Shown: positions 25,837 through 36,463 of the stretch, piece by piece | How the letters are laid out: each line of letters opens with the position of its first letter | Numbering within the stretch: the stretch's first letter is position 1 | Assembly: GCF_015355755.1 (NCBI RefSeq) | Contig: NZ_JACVEE010000007.1 | Span: 1 to 64,000 of the forward strand | Origin: Nocardia sp. XZ_19_385 | GTDB lineage: Bacteria; Actinomycetota; Actinomycetes; Mycobacteriales; Mycobacteriaceae | Length of the DNA stretch: 64,000 bases | Direction of reading: 5' to 3' | Program-made: the position numbers and the translations under genes | The notes under the pieces: generated by a model | What the model saw: only the letters and a program-made list of their open reading frames with translations | Databases searched by the model: none | Told to the model about the DNA's origin: nothing

Positions 25837-27639
25837 ATGACCGATTTGTTGTCGTCCGCGAAGACCGAACCGAAGAAGCGCGGCTTGACCGTGCCGACCG
25901 GTCTGGCCGGACTCTCTCTCGATGCGATGGCGTCTGTGTCCTATGGGCCGGAGGCCATTGTGCTGGTGCTGGCCGCCGCAGGTGGTGCGGGGTTGGGGCT
26001 CACGGTGCCGGTGACGCTCGCGATCGCCGCGTTGCTCGCGGTGCTGGTCGCGTCCTATCGGCAGGTGATCGCGGCGTTCCCGGACGGTGGCGGCGCCTAC
26101 GCGGTGGCCAAGGCTTACCTGGGCAGGCGTACCAGTCTCACCGCGGCGGCGTCGCTGATCGTCGATTATGTGCTCAATGTGGCGGTGTCGATCGCGGCTG
26201 GTATCGCGGCGCTCACTTCGGCGTTCCCGGTGTTGCACGGATACACGGTGGAGATCTGCCTCGCGGTGCTGGTGGGCATCACCGCGCTGAACATGTTGGG
26301 CATCACCGAGAGTGCGCGGGCGTTCATGGCTCCGACGGTAGTGTTCGTCGCCGGTATCATGCTGGTGATCGTGGCGGGACTGGTCCGAGGCACCCCCGCG
26401 GTCACCGTCACCGGGTCCGCTGCGGTGCCCGCGGATTTGCAGACCGTCGGTGTGCTGCTGCTGTTGAAAGCATTCTCGAGTGGATGCGCCGCACTGACCG
26501 GCGTCGAGGCGATTGCCAACGCGGTACCCAGTTTCCGGGCGCCGCGGGTGCGCCGCGCACAGGGTGCCGAGGTGGCGCTGGGCGCGCTGCTGGGTGTCAT
26601 GCTGGTCGGGCTGGCGGTGTTGATCGAGAAGTTCCAGGTGCATCCGATCGAGGGCACCACTGTCCTGTCACAGCTCACCTCGGCCGCGCTCGGCGACGGA
26701 ATCGGTTACTACATAGTGCAATTCGCCACCGTCGTGTTGCTCGCGTTGGCTGCGAACACTTCCTACGGTGGATTGCCCACGCTGACAAGAATTCTGGCGG
26801 ACGACAATTGCCTGCCGCACCGATTCGCGGTGAGCTCTCGCCGGCAGGTGTATCGGTACGGTGTGCTGACGCTCGGTGTCAGTGCGGGTGTGTTGCTGAT
26901 CGGGGCGAATGGCGAGATGAATGCGCTGGTGCCGTTGTTCGCGATCGGCGTGTTCGTCGGTTTCACCATCGCGCAGGCCGGGATGGTCCGGCACTGGCTG
27001 CGTACTCGCGGCCCCGGCTGGCGGTGGCGGCTCGCCCTCAACGCTTTCGGCACGACACTGACCTTTGCCGCCGCGATCATCACCGCAGCGATGAAGTTCA
27101 CCGAGGGCGCCTGGCTGGTCGTCGTCATCTTGCCGACCCTGGTGGTGGCTATGGAACGGGTGCGGCGCGCCTATCATCGGATCGGGGAATCCCGTCGCGC
27201 GGTGGATGATTCGCGTCCCGGCATGCCTGCCCGTCCGCAGCCGGGTGCGGCGGCGCTGGTCGTGGTTCCGGTTTCGGAGGTCTCGGAGCTGAGCTGCCAG
27301 GCGCTGTCGGCGGCGATGTCGATCGGACGCGACGTCGTCGCGGTGCACGTCTGTCTCGACGGCGGGCCGGCGAAGGCATTCACGAAAGCTTGGGAGGCTT
27401 GGCATCCCGATGTTCGGCTGGTGTTGCTGGAAGACAGTGACGCCACCGTCGGCGGACCAGTCGCACGCTATGTCCGCGAAACTTTTCCGGGCCGGCGCAA
27501 AGTCGTGGTGATCGCCGAGCTCGACCCGCCAGGTGGTTGGCAACGGGTGCTGCCCAGCCACCGCAGCCAGGAACTCGAGAAGCAGCTGCGGCGACAGCCC
27601 GACACTGTGGTGTGTCATCTGCGCGTGCCTGTGGAATGA
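25837..27639 (+). CDS. APC-superfamily transporter, KimA-like (probable potassium or amino-acid importer)
   Basis: A 600-residue transporter. The first ~450 residues hold about 12 membrane helices. The first helix motif, LAGLSLDAMASVSYGPEAIV, resembles the SSDALSSVAYATEEI motif of KimA-type K+ importers. The last ~130 residues (GAAALVVVPVSEVSELSCQA, RKVVVIAELDPPGG) form a soluble Usp-like cytosolic domain, also as in KimA. A broader amino-acid permease function cannot be excluded. ATG 25837 is used; an in-frame GTG at 25807 is possible and neither has a strong ribosome binding site. It lies 5 kb from the kdp system, so K+ uptake is a reasonable inference. Confidence 0.75.
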   Translation: MTDLLSSAKTEPKKRGLTVPTGLAGLSLDAMASVSYGPEAIVLVLAAAGGAGLGLTVPVTLAIAALLAVLVASYRQVIAAFPDGGGAYAVAKAYLGRRTSLTAAASLIVDYVLNVAVSIAAGIAALTSAFPVLHGYTVEICLAVLVGITALNMLGITESARAFMAPTVVFVAGIMLVIVAGLVRGTPAVTVTGSAAVPADLQTVGVLLLLKAFSSGCAALTGVEAIANAVPSFRAPRVRRAQGAEVALGALLGVMLVGLAVLIEKFQVHPIEGTTVLSQLTSAALGDGIGYYIVQFATVVLLALAANTSYGGLPTLTRILADDNCLPHRFAVSSRRQVYRYGVLTLGVSAGVLLIGANGEMNALVPLFAIGVFVGFTIAQAGMVRHWLRTRGPGWRWRLALNAFGTTLTFAAAIITAAMKFTEGAWLVVVILPTLVVAMERVRRAYHRIGESRRAVDDSRPGMPARPQPGAAALVVVPVSEVSELSCQALSAAMSIGRDVVAVHVCLDGGPAKAFTKAWEAWHPDVRLVLLEDSDATVGGPVARYVRETFPGRRKVVVIAELDPPGGWQRVLPSHRSQELEKQLRRQPDTVVCHLRVPVE

Positions 27640-27648
27640 CCAGACGAT

Positions 27649-27682
27649 GACGCCGCGGATCCCGGGACGGGTCCGCGGCGTC
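27649..27682. terminator. Bidirectional hairpin terminator
   Basis: A perfect 11-bp stem (GACGCCGCGGA and its complement) with a 12-nt loop between the convergent transporter and SDR genes. No T-run. Confidence 0.6.
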
Positions 27683-27709
27683 GCCACCTTCCTCGTTCTC
27701 CGTTCCGGT

Positions 27710-28528
27710 TCAGGCGGCCAGGGTGAGTTGGTTGGTCCACGTCGCCAGCCGCGCGCGCGTCCGCGAATTGCGCACCAGGGCAGCTGATTTAGCTGGCTCG
27801 GGACCCTCGTAGTAGCCGCCGTTCACAACCACCGTCTCCGGCGCACTGAGGACGGTCAGCAATGCCGCCGGGCCATCCAGTGGAGCCTCGCGGTGGATGC
27901 GGTTGTCCGGCATATCGATTTCGAAATCGGCTGGGTCCACGTTCACCACGGTGAGTCCGGCCGGGCCGGTTTCGGCGAGGCTGCGGCCGAACATGGTCAG
28001 CGCCAGTTTCGACTGTGCGTACACCGCCAGCGGGGTGTAGATACCGCGGCTGCGATCCAGATCCGAGTAGTCGACATTGCCGGACAGATGCAGCCGCGAG
28101 GTCACGTTGACGATCCGGCCCTGCGCGGCGGCGATCTTTTTCGCGAGCGCCATGGTCAGCCGCTGGGGTGCGAGATAGTTGACCTGGAAGGTCAATTCGT
28201 GGCCGTCCTCGGTGTGGTTCTTGCGCTGCGTAGCCGGGCTGGACGCGGCGTTGATCAGGGCGTCCAGGCGGGGGATGGTCGCGAGTAGTCTGCCGAGTTC
28301 ATCAACCTCGGCCAGTTTGCGGAAGTCGGCGTATACCGGGCACAGCCGAGCCCGGAGCGCGCCGTCGTGGACCAGGCGGCCGATCGCCTCGTCGGCCTCG
28401 GCTTCGGTCTGAGCGTGCACGATGACATTGGCGCCGTCCACCGCCAGGCGCAATGCCGCCGCGTAACCGAGACGCTCGTCGCCGCCGGTAACTACTACGG
28501 TCCTGGCATCGGACGAGAATGTGGACAT
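27710..28528 (-). CDS. Short-chain dehydrogenase/reductase
   Basis: A 272-residue Rossmann-fold protein resembling the retinol/protochlorophyllide-reductase branch of SDRs. The catalytic Tyr-Lys pair is YAQSK, with a Ser in NVTSRLHLSG. The dinucleotide loop reads TGGDERLG (residues 14-21), where the central Gly of TGxxxGxG is Arg. NAASSPATQ takes the place of the usual NAG motif. It may still bind NADP(H), but the altered loop makes the activity uncertain. The substrate is unknown. It is convergent with the KimA-like gene, and a small unassigned ORF lies upstream on the same strand. Confidence 0.8.
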   Translation of the reverse strand: MSTFSSDARTVVVTGGDERLGYAAALRLAVDGANVIVHAQTEAEADEAIGRLVHDGALRARLCPVYADFRKLAEVDELGRLLATIPRLDALINAASSPATQRKNHTEDGHELTFQVNYLAPQRLTMALAKKIAAAQGRIVNVTSRLHLSGNVDYSDLDRSRGIYTPLAVYAQSKLALTMFGRSLAETGPAGLTVVNVDPADFEIDMPDNRIHREAPLDGPAALLTVLSAPETVVVNGGYYEGPEPAKSAALVRNSRTRARLATWTNQLTLAA

Positions 28529-29102
28529 GATTCTCCCATCGGGTGTGGGCGCGCGCGGCTCTCCGATCGAGGACGCCGACTGCGCGCGAAGGTATTCGCG
28601 GAGGAAAGCCGCGAAGTATCAATTGAATTCACGCACCAGCGCGAAAATGACCGGGACTGCTCAGCCGCGACTCGGCGGCTCGTCCTCGCTCCCGAAACCC
28701 ACCAGCTCCAGCGCAGACGGCACTGCCAGACGATATGCGGCACTGCCGGATTCCGTGCGGCAGGCACGGGGTCCGGAAGCTGCGGTCATGTCAGTGATCC
28801 AAGCTGATGGCATTCCGGCAGGCAAGATCCGCGCGACCGTATTGACGAATTCCTAGCGGTCGCTGCGCTGATGCGGGCGGCCATGCGACTCGGCAGCCGG
28901 AGTGCGAGACCCGTCAAGGATCTGTCAACAATCGCCGATGACGCCGGCTCGGCCTGCGCCCTCGAGACCAGCGGATTCGGACTTGCGTTCGAGGTTGCGG
29001 CTGCGGCAGCCGGGTGTCAATGAGTCGCAAATTCGAACTCCCATGTCTGGCAACGGAATCCGGTGCCATGTCATCGTCTGACACCGACTCGTGGTGAAAG
29101 GG
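28529..29102. other. Gene-poor region with two short unassigned ORFs
   Basis: No known gene is seen. Besides the minus-strand ORF at 28661-28813, a plus-strand ORF at 28871-29023 could encode 50 residues (starts MRAAMRLGSRSARPVKDL, ends AFEVAAAAAGCQ) but lacks a clear ribosome binding site. The right end is the leader of the WXG100 operon. Confidence 0.4.
28661..28813 (-). CDS. Possible small protein of 50 residues
   Basis: A short frame with gene-like codon bias: it starts MPSAWITDMTAASGPRACR and ends RLAVPSALELVGFGSEDEPP, then SRG. A second ATG lies at 28789 (42 residues). The open frame extends upstream to a stop 13 codons earlier, so the real start is unsure, and ribosome binding sites are weak. 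It is acidic at the end, with one Cys. It could be a small peptide, a leader of the SDR gene 132 bp downstream, or a gene remnant. I do not recognise it. Confidence 0.3.
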   Translation of the reverse strand: MPSAWITDMTAASGPRACRTESGSAAYRLAVPSALELVGFGSEDEPPSRG

Positions 29103-29108
29103 ATGTCG

Positions 29109-29423
29109 GTGACGCTGAAGGTCGGGGTGACCCCGGGGCAATTGCGCAGTGCCGCAGGCAAAATGGGCGATCTGCGGGATCAGATGAATGAGATTCTGCG
29201 CACGTTGGAGCACGCACTGGCCGCGAAGGGGGCGGCCTGGGGTGGCGACGGCTACGGCAGCACCTTCGCCGACGGTCCGCAGGGATATCTGGCTGCGTGG
29301 GAAAACCTGACCGAGGGGATCGGCAACACCGCCACGACCCTGGACTCGTATTCCGACGGGCAGTACGAGGCCGCGAAGCTGCTCGCGAGTACAGACCGGT
29401 TCTCCGCGCAGAATCTCCGGTAA
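29109..29423 (+). CDS. WXG100-family protein (ESX/type VII secretion-like)
   Basis: A 104-residue helical-hairpin protein. Two long helices flank a central [12 protein letters not shown], the W-x-G turn of WXG100 proteins (residues about 41-46); the second helix is [20 protein letters not shown]. Such proteins dimerise and mark a partner for type VII secretion. The GTG at 29109 is favoured because AAAGGG sits 6 nt upstream; an ATG at 29103 directly abuts that site. The next gene starts 4 nt after the stop, so both are one operon and probably one secretion complex. No ESX machinery is in the window. Confidence 0.8.
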   Translation: MTLKVGVTPGQLRSAAGKMGDLRDQMNEILRTLEHALAAKGAAWGGDGYGSTFADGPQGYLAAWENLTEGIGNTATTLDSYSDGQYEAAKLLASTDRFSAQNLR

Positions 29424-29427
29424 CGGG

Positions 29428-32262
<2,835 letters not shown>

Positions 32263-32579
32263 GCTGAAAGGGGATTTGAGCCAACATGAAACCGACCTGG
32301 GGTGCTACACCGCACCTGGGCCCGCTCGCTGTACTCACACAACGACCGAATCACGATCGGTCGGCCTTGCCGACGTTCACAGTTCGTCAACCGCCCGGGG
32401 CGAAAGCGGCGCGGCGCGGTGGGACGTGCCTGCTCCGACTACGCATGATGAGGCACGCCGCACGGCGGCCGTGGTACCGACTGACCGTTATCCCGTAATA
32501 CGCCGCTGATAGTGCCCGCTGGTACTCACGTCTCCGTGGCTCCCGGCGCCGCTCGGCCGCCGGGCATCGGGGTTCTGAC
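32263..32579. other. Intergenic stretch after the WXG100-domain gene
   Basis: No gene is supported. The plus frame +2 relative to the upstream gene stays open to 32509 (ADVHSSSTARGESGAARW, then DVPAPTTHDEARRT) with only moderate codon bias. If the Glu-Pro tract had lost or gained bases, this could be the former C-terminus. It then meets the 3' end of kdpE on the opposite strand. I see no clear terminator hairpin. Confidence 0.4.
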
Positions 32580-33305
32580 TCACTGCTGGAAGCGGTAGCC
32601 CATGCCCGGCTCGGTAATCAGATGCCGCGGCTTGGCGGGATCATCTTCGAGTTTGCGCCGCAGCTGGGCCAAATAGACACGTAGGTAATGGGTTTCGGTT
32701 GAATGCGCCGGGCCCCACACCTCGCGCAGCAGTTCCTTGCGCCCGACGAGCTTGCCGCGATTGCGGACCAGCATTTCGAGCATGCCCCACTCGGTGGGTG
32801 TCAGATGTACGCTCGCACCGTTTTTCGTGACTTTCTTCAGGGCGAGGTCGACGGTGAAGGTCTCGGTTTCGATCACGGGCTCGTGTGTCCCGGCCTCGGC
32901 CGCGCCGCGACGGATCGCGGCGCGGAGCCGGGCCAGCAGCTCGTCCATGCCGAAAGGTTTGGTCACATAGTCATCTGCGCCCGCATCCAGCGCTGCGACC
33001 TTGTCAACCGAGTCGGTGCGGGCCGACAACACGATCACCGGAGTCGAGGTCCAGCCCCGGAGCCCGGCGAGTACCTCGATGCCGTCGATGTCAGGCAGCC
33101 CGAGGTCGAGGATCACTACGTCGGGTTGTTTGTCGGCGGCGATGCGCAACGCCGCGGCGCCGGTACCCGCGGTGAGCACCTCGTAGCCGCGTACCGACAG
33201 GTTGATCCGCAGGGCACGCACGATCTGGGGCTCATCGTCCACGACCAGCACTTTGGTGGCGAGGGCGCCCTTTTCGGGGTCAGCACGGTCATCCACTTTC
33301 GTCAT
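32580..33305 (-). CDS. kdpE: KdpE response regulator
   Basis: A 241-residue OmpR/PhoB-type regulator that activates kdpFABC when phosphorylated by KdpD under K+ limitation. The receiver domain has the acidic pair VVDDEP, the phospho-acceptor Asp67 in VVILDLGLPD, and the conserved Lys in DDYVTKPFG. The C-terminal winged helix is complete (LTPTEWGMLEMLVRNRGKLV; HYLRVYLAQLRRKLE, closing GMGYRFQQ). It overlaps the kdpD stop by 4 bp. The protein looks intact. Confidence 0.95.
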   Translation of the reverse strand: MTKVDDRADPEKGALATKVLVVDDEPQIVRALRINLSVRGYEVLTAGTGAAALRIAADKQPDVVILDLGLPDIDGIEVLAGLRGWTSTPVIVLSARTDSVDKVAALDAGADDYVTKPFGMDELLARLRAAIRRGAAEAGTHEPVIETETFTVDLALKKVTKNGASVHLTPTEWGMLEMLVRNRGKLVGRKELLREVWGPAHSTETHYLRVYLAQLRRKLEDDPAKPRHLITEPGMGYRFQQ

Positions 33306-35872
33306 TGCGGGTCCATCGGATCGTTGGCTGGGCGTCGGGCCTCGGCCGTGGTGAGTTCGGGCCGGGCGGTCGCCGCCGAGTCCGGCGCGGCACCCGTCGG
33401 CAGATCCACCAACATGGTGAGGCCGCCGCCCGGTGTTTGTTCGGCCTGCACGGTGCCGTCCATCGCCTCCACGAAGCCCCGCACCACCGCCAGGCCGAGC
33501 CCGACGCCACTGGTGTTGTCGCGGTCGCCGAGACGTTGGAAGGGTTCGAACAGTTGATCTTCTGCACCCTTGGCGATGCCGGGCCCGGTGTCGGCGACCG
33601 CGATCGACACCCGTTGCCCCTTCGCGTCGGCGGTGACCCGTACCGGTGCATCACGTGGGGAATGCCGTAGCGCGTTGTCGAGCAGGTTGGCCAGGACTCG
33701 TTCGAGCAGTCCGGCGTCGGCCTGCACCGAGATCTCGCCGACTTCGACCTGTACTCGGTTCATCGCGGCGCGCCGCAACCCGCGCGCACCCATCCCCACA
33801 CTCACCAGCGCCCGGTGCACGACCTCATCCAGATATACCCGGCGCAGCTGCGGCGTCACCACCCCGACGGCGAGGCGGGAGGAGTCGAGGAGGTTGCCGA
33901 CCAGTGCGGTCAGCTGATCGACGGATTCCTCGATGGTTTCCAGCAATTCGGCGGTGTCTTCGGTGGAGAACTCGATGTCGTCGCTGCGCAGGCTCGATAC
34001 CGCGGCCTTCGCCCCGGCAAGCGGGGTGCGCAGATCATGGCTGACGGCCGAGAGCAGCGCTCGCCGCAGCCGGTCGGCTTCGAGTAGTGCCGCCGCCGCT
34101 CCTGCTTCTTCGGACAACCGGGCTTGGCGCACCAGTCCGGCAGCTTGATTGGCAACGGCGCCGAGCACGGGCCGGTCTCCGGATTCGATGGCACGCCCGG
34201 CCAGCAGCAACTGACTCGAGGCGTCCCTCGCTTCGACCGTGGTCTCGGCGTCGGAGGGTCGTTGCGGCGGGTCCTCTCCGACAGTGGCGATCACCTTCTC
34301 ACCACAGAGCAGGCTTACCGCGCGCTGACCGTAGGCTTCGCGGACCTGTTCGAGCAGATGTGGAAGATCCGCACCCTGCAATACCGCGCCCGCGAACATC
34401 GTGAGCAGCTCGGCCTGGCGAGAAGCCTTGCGGGCCTGTCGAGTTCGCATCGCCGAGGTGTCCACCAGAGCGGCCACCGCGACCGCCACGATGAGCAGCA
34501 CGACAACGGTGACGAAGTTGTCCGGTTCGGCCACCGCGAAGCTGTGACGCGGTGGGGTGAAGAACCAGTTCAGCAGCGCGCCGGACAGCAGCGCCGAGCA
34601 CGCCGCCGGCACGATGCCACCCAACAGGGCGACGGCGAGCACACCGATGAAGAACACTGCGCTCAGCCCGCCGAGCTCGAGGTGTTGCTCGATCAGCAGC
34701 ACGCCGAGGGCAGTGATGGTGGCAGGCACCGCGACAGCTGCGACCCAGGCGAGGACCGATTGCCGCGGTTGCCAGGCGCGCCGGCGCTTGCCCACGTTGG
34801 CGTGTTCGTGGGTCACCATGTGCACGTCGATCTTCCCCGATCGCTGCACGACGGTGGATCCGATGCCCTCGTCGAGCATGCGCGCCCAGCGGGAGCGTCG
34901 AGACGTGCCGAGGACCAGCTGGGTGGCGTTCACCTCGCGGGCGAATTCCAGTAGCGCGGTAGGTACATCGGACCCGGTGACGGTGTGCAGGCTCGCGTTC
35001 AGACTGGCTGCCAGCTCGCGCAGCCGGTTCAGTCGCTCGGTGGATACCCCGGCCAAGCCGTCGCCGCGGACTACGTGCAGCAGGACCAGATCGGCGCTCG
35101 ACTTGGTGGCGATGCGGCTGGCGCGGCGCACCACCGTCTCCGATTCCGGGCCGCCGGTGACGGCGACGACTACGCGTTCGCGGGCCTCCCACAGTTCGGT
35201 GATCTTGTGGTCCGCCCGGTATTTTGCCAATGCGGCGTCGACCTGGTCGGCCAGCCACAGCAGCGCCAATTCCCGCAGGGCGGTGAGGTTTCCGGGCCGG
35301 AAGTAGTTGCGCAGTGCGGCGTCGACCTTCTCGGCCTTGTAGACGTTGCCGTGGGACATCCTGCGCCGCAACGCTTCCGGTGTGATATCGACCAGTTCGA
35401 CCTGTTCGGCGCCGCGTACCACCGCGTCCGGCACCGTCTCCTTCTGCTGGATGCCGGTGATCTGCTCGACCACATCGTTGAGGGACTCCAGATGCTGCAC
35501 GTTCACCGTGGAGATCACATCGAGGCCGGCCTCGAGCAGGACTTCGATATCTTGCCAGCGCTTTTCGTTGGTGCTGCCGGGAGTGTTGGTGTGCGCCAGT
35601 TCGTCCACCAGCACCACATCGGGTCGCCGCGCGAGTACCGCCTCGACGTCGAGTTCGGGCAATTCGGTGCCGCGATAGACGAGCATCTTCGGTGGTATCC
35701 GCTCGATACCCTCGAGTGCCTCGGCTGTCTTGTGGCGGCCGTGCGTTTCGACTACCGCGGCCACCACATCCGCGCCCCGTTCGATCCGGCGATGTGCCTC
35801 TCCGAGCATCGCGTAGGTCTTACCGACTCCGGGAGCCGCGCCGAGGTAAATGCGCAGCTGGCCGCGTTTCAC
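33302..35872 (-). CDS. kdpD: KdpD sensor histidine kinase
   Basis: An 856-residue membrane sensor of K+ status. The N-terminal KdpD domain has Walker A GAAPGVGKT (residues 11-19) and VVLVDELAHTNTPGS. A Usp-like domain follows (VVVAVTGGPESETVVRRASR). Four membrane helices lie at about 400-500. A GAF-like part and the kinase core follow, with the phospho-acceptor His612 in SAVSHDLRTPLAG, the N box LDNALRHSP and DTGPGIAKGAEDQLFEPF. GTG 35872 is used because the protein then begins with the standard KRGQLRIYLGA block. It overlaps the stop of the small membrane gene upstream (GTGA), so the two are translationally coupled; no independent ribosome binding site is seen. Confidence 0.94.
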   Translation of the reverse strand: MKRGQLRIYLGAAPGVGKTYAMLGEAHRRIERGADVVAAVVETHGRHKTAEALEGIERIPPKMLVYRGTELPELDVEAVLARRPDVVLVDELAHTNTPGSTNEKRWQDIEVLLEAGLDVISTVNVQHLESLNDVVEQITGIQQKETVPDAVVRGAEQVELVDITPEALRRRMSHGNVYKAEKVDAALRNYFRPGNLTALRELALLWLADQVDAALAKYRADHKITELWEARERVVVAVTGGPESETVVRRASRIATKSSADLVLLHVVRGDGLAGVSTERLNRLRELAASLNASLHTVTGSDVPTALLEFAREVNATQLVLGTSRRSRWARMLDEGIGSTVVQRSGKIDVHMVTHEHANVGKRRRAWQPRQSVLAWVAAVAVPATITALGVLLIEQHLELGGLSAVFFIGVLAVALLGGIVPAACSALLSGALLNWFFTPPRHSFAVAEPDNFVTVVVLLIVAVAVAALVDTSAMRTRQARKASRQAELLTMFAGAVLQGADLPHLLEQVREAYGQRAVSLLCGEKVIATVGEDPPQRPSDAETTVEARDASSQLLLAGRAIESGDRPVLGAVANQAAGLVRQARLSEEAGAAAALLEADRLRRALLSAVSHDLRTPLAGAKAAVSSLRSDDIEFSTEDTAELLETIEESVDQLTALVGNLLDSSRLAVGVVTPQLRRVYLDEVVHRALVSVGMGARGLRRAAMNRVQVEVGEISVQADAGLLERVLANLLDNALRHSPRDAPVRVTADAKGQRVSIAVADTGPGIAKGAEDQLFEPFQRLGDRDNTSGVGLGLAVVRGFVEAMDGTVQAEQTPGGGLTMLVDLPTGAAPDSAATARPELTTAEARRPANDPMDPQ

Positions 35873-36012
35873 CGGTTCAGAATCGCGCGACCGACGGTAG
35901 CCGGCTGCCGCCGCGCTGACGCATCTGCTTGGTCCATGCGGGCACCGATCACCCGCAAGGCCAGCAGGCCACAGAAGAACCCAACAATCACGATCACCGC
36001 GACAGCCGACAT
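35869..36012 (-). CDS. Small membrane protein coupled to KdpD
   Basis: A 47-residue protein with one membrane helix (SAVAVIVIVGFFCGLLALRV) and a basic cytosolic tail (IGARMDQADASARRQPATV). AAAGG lies 7 nt before ATG 36012. Its stop overlaps the kdpD start, which itself lacks a ribosome binding site, so kdpD translation likely depends on this gene. Size and topology recall KdpF, the small stabilising subunit, but the sequence differs and it heads the regulatory arm. A KdpD partner is an inference. Confidence 0.7.
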   Translation of the reverse strand: MSAVAVIVIVGFFCGLLALRVIGARMDQADASARRQPATVGRAILNR

Positions 36013-36296
36013 GGCAAAACCTTTCACATCCGAAGGCCGAGCGCACTGACGCAGTCCGGCACTCACTTCTTACCTGCACGGAACGGCATCATCAGGATCT
36101 TTACGGTGTGTTGACGCTTCCGTCGGCTTCTTTGACGGCATCCTTTCAACAGCCCGCCGGTGCGTGTCAACGAAACGTAAATGCGGGGGACCACAGCGCT
36201 AAAGACTCGTAAGAATCCTCGGTTCCACGCGGTTCGGGAGCTTCACTCACCTTGGCGCACCCCACACCCGGAGGTGCGAATGGAGGTTAGGAATTC
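36013..36296. promoter_or_regulatory. Divergent kdp control region
   Basis: This 284-bp region separates the kdpDE arm from the kdpFABC arm and must contain both promoters and the KdpE sites. It is more AT-rich than its surroundings, with T-rich and TTGAC/GTCAA elements near 36110-36175 (TGTTGACGC, TTTGACGG, GTGTCAACG). GGAGG at about 36282 and AGGA just before the start serve the first small gene of the + arm. I cannot fix the exact KdpE operator by eye. Confidence 0.5.
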
Positions 36297-36380
36297 ATGT
36301 CTGTCGTGGTGTTCACGGTCCTCACCGTGGCGATTTTCGCGCTGCTGGGATTGATCCAGCGCGGGGTGGAGAAGCTGTGA
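36297..36380 (+). CDS. 27-residue membrane peptide upstream of kdpF
   Basis: The peptide starts MSVVVFTVLTVAIFALLGL and ends IQRGVEKL: one hydrophobic helix with a short basic tail. A GGAGG/AGGA ribosome binding site precedes the ATG, and the stop overlaps the kdpF GTG by 4 bp (GTGA). It is the first gene of the kdp transport operon. Comparable tiny ORFs precede kdpF in other actinobacteria as I recall, usually unannotated. A role as a second KdpF-like accessory subunit or as a coupling leader is inferred. Confidence 0.7.
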   Translation: MSVVVFTVLTVAIFALLGLIQRGVEKL

Positions 36381-36463
36381 TCGCGAATCTGATCGGTCTG
36401 ATTCTGGCCGTCGGTGTCGCGGTGTACATGGTCGCGGCGCTGCTCTTCCCCGAGAGGTTCTAG
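36377..36463 (+). CDS. kdpF: KdpF, potassium-transporting ATPase small subunit
   Basis: A 28-residue single-helix peptide (LIGLILAVGVAVYMVAALLF, then PERF), typical of KdpF including the Pro-Glu-x-Phe end. It stabilises the KdpABC complex. The GTG start overlaps the preceding small gene, and kdpA begins at the base after its stop. Confidence 0.88.
   Translation: MIANLIGLILAVGVAVYMVAALLFPERF

Noticed and set aside
36377..36463. Treating kdpF as non-coding spacer
   Set aside because: The PERF end, helix and exact overlaps with neighbours match KdpF.
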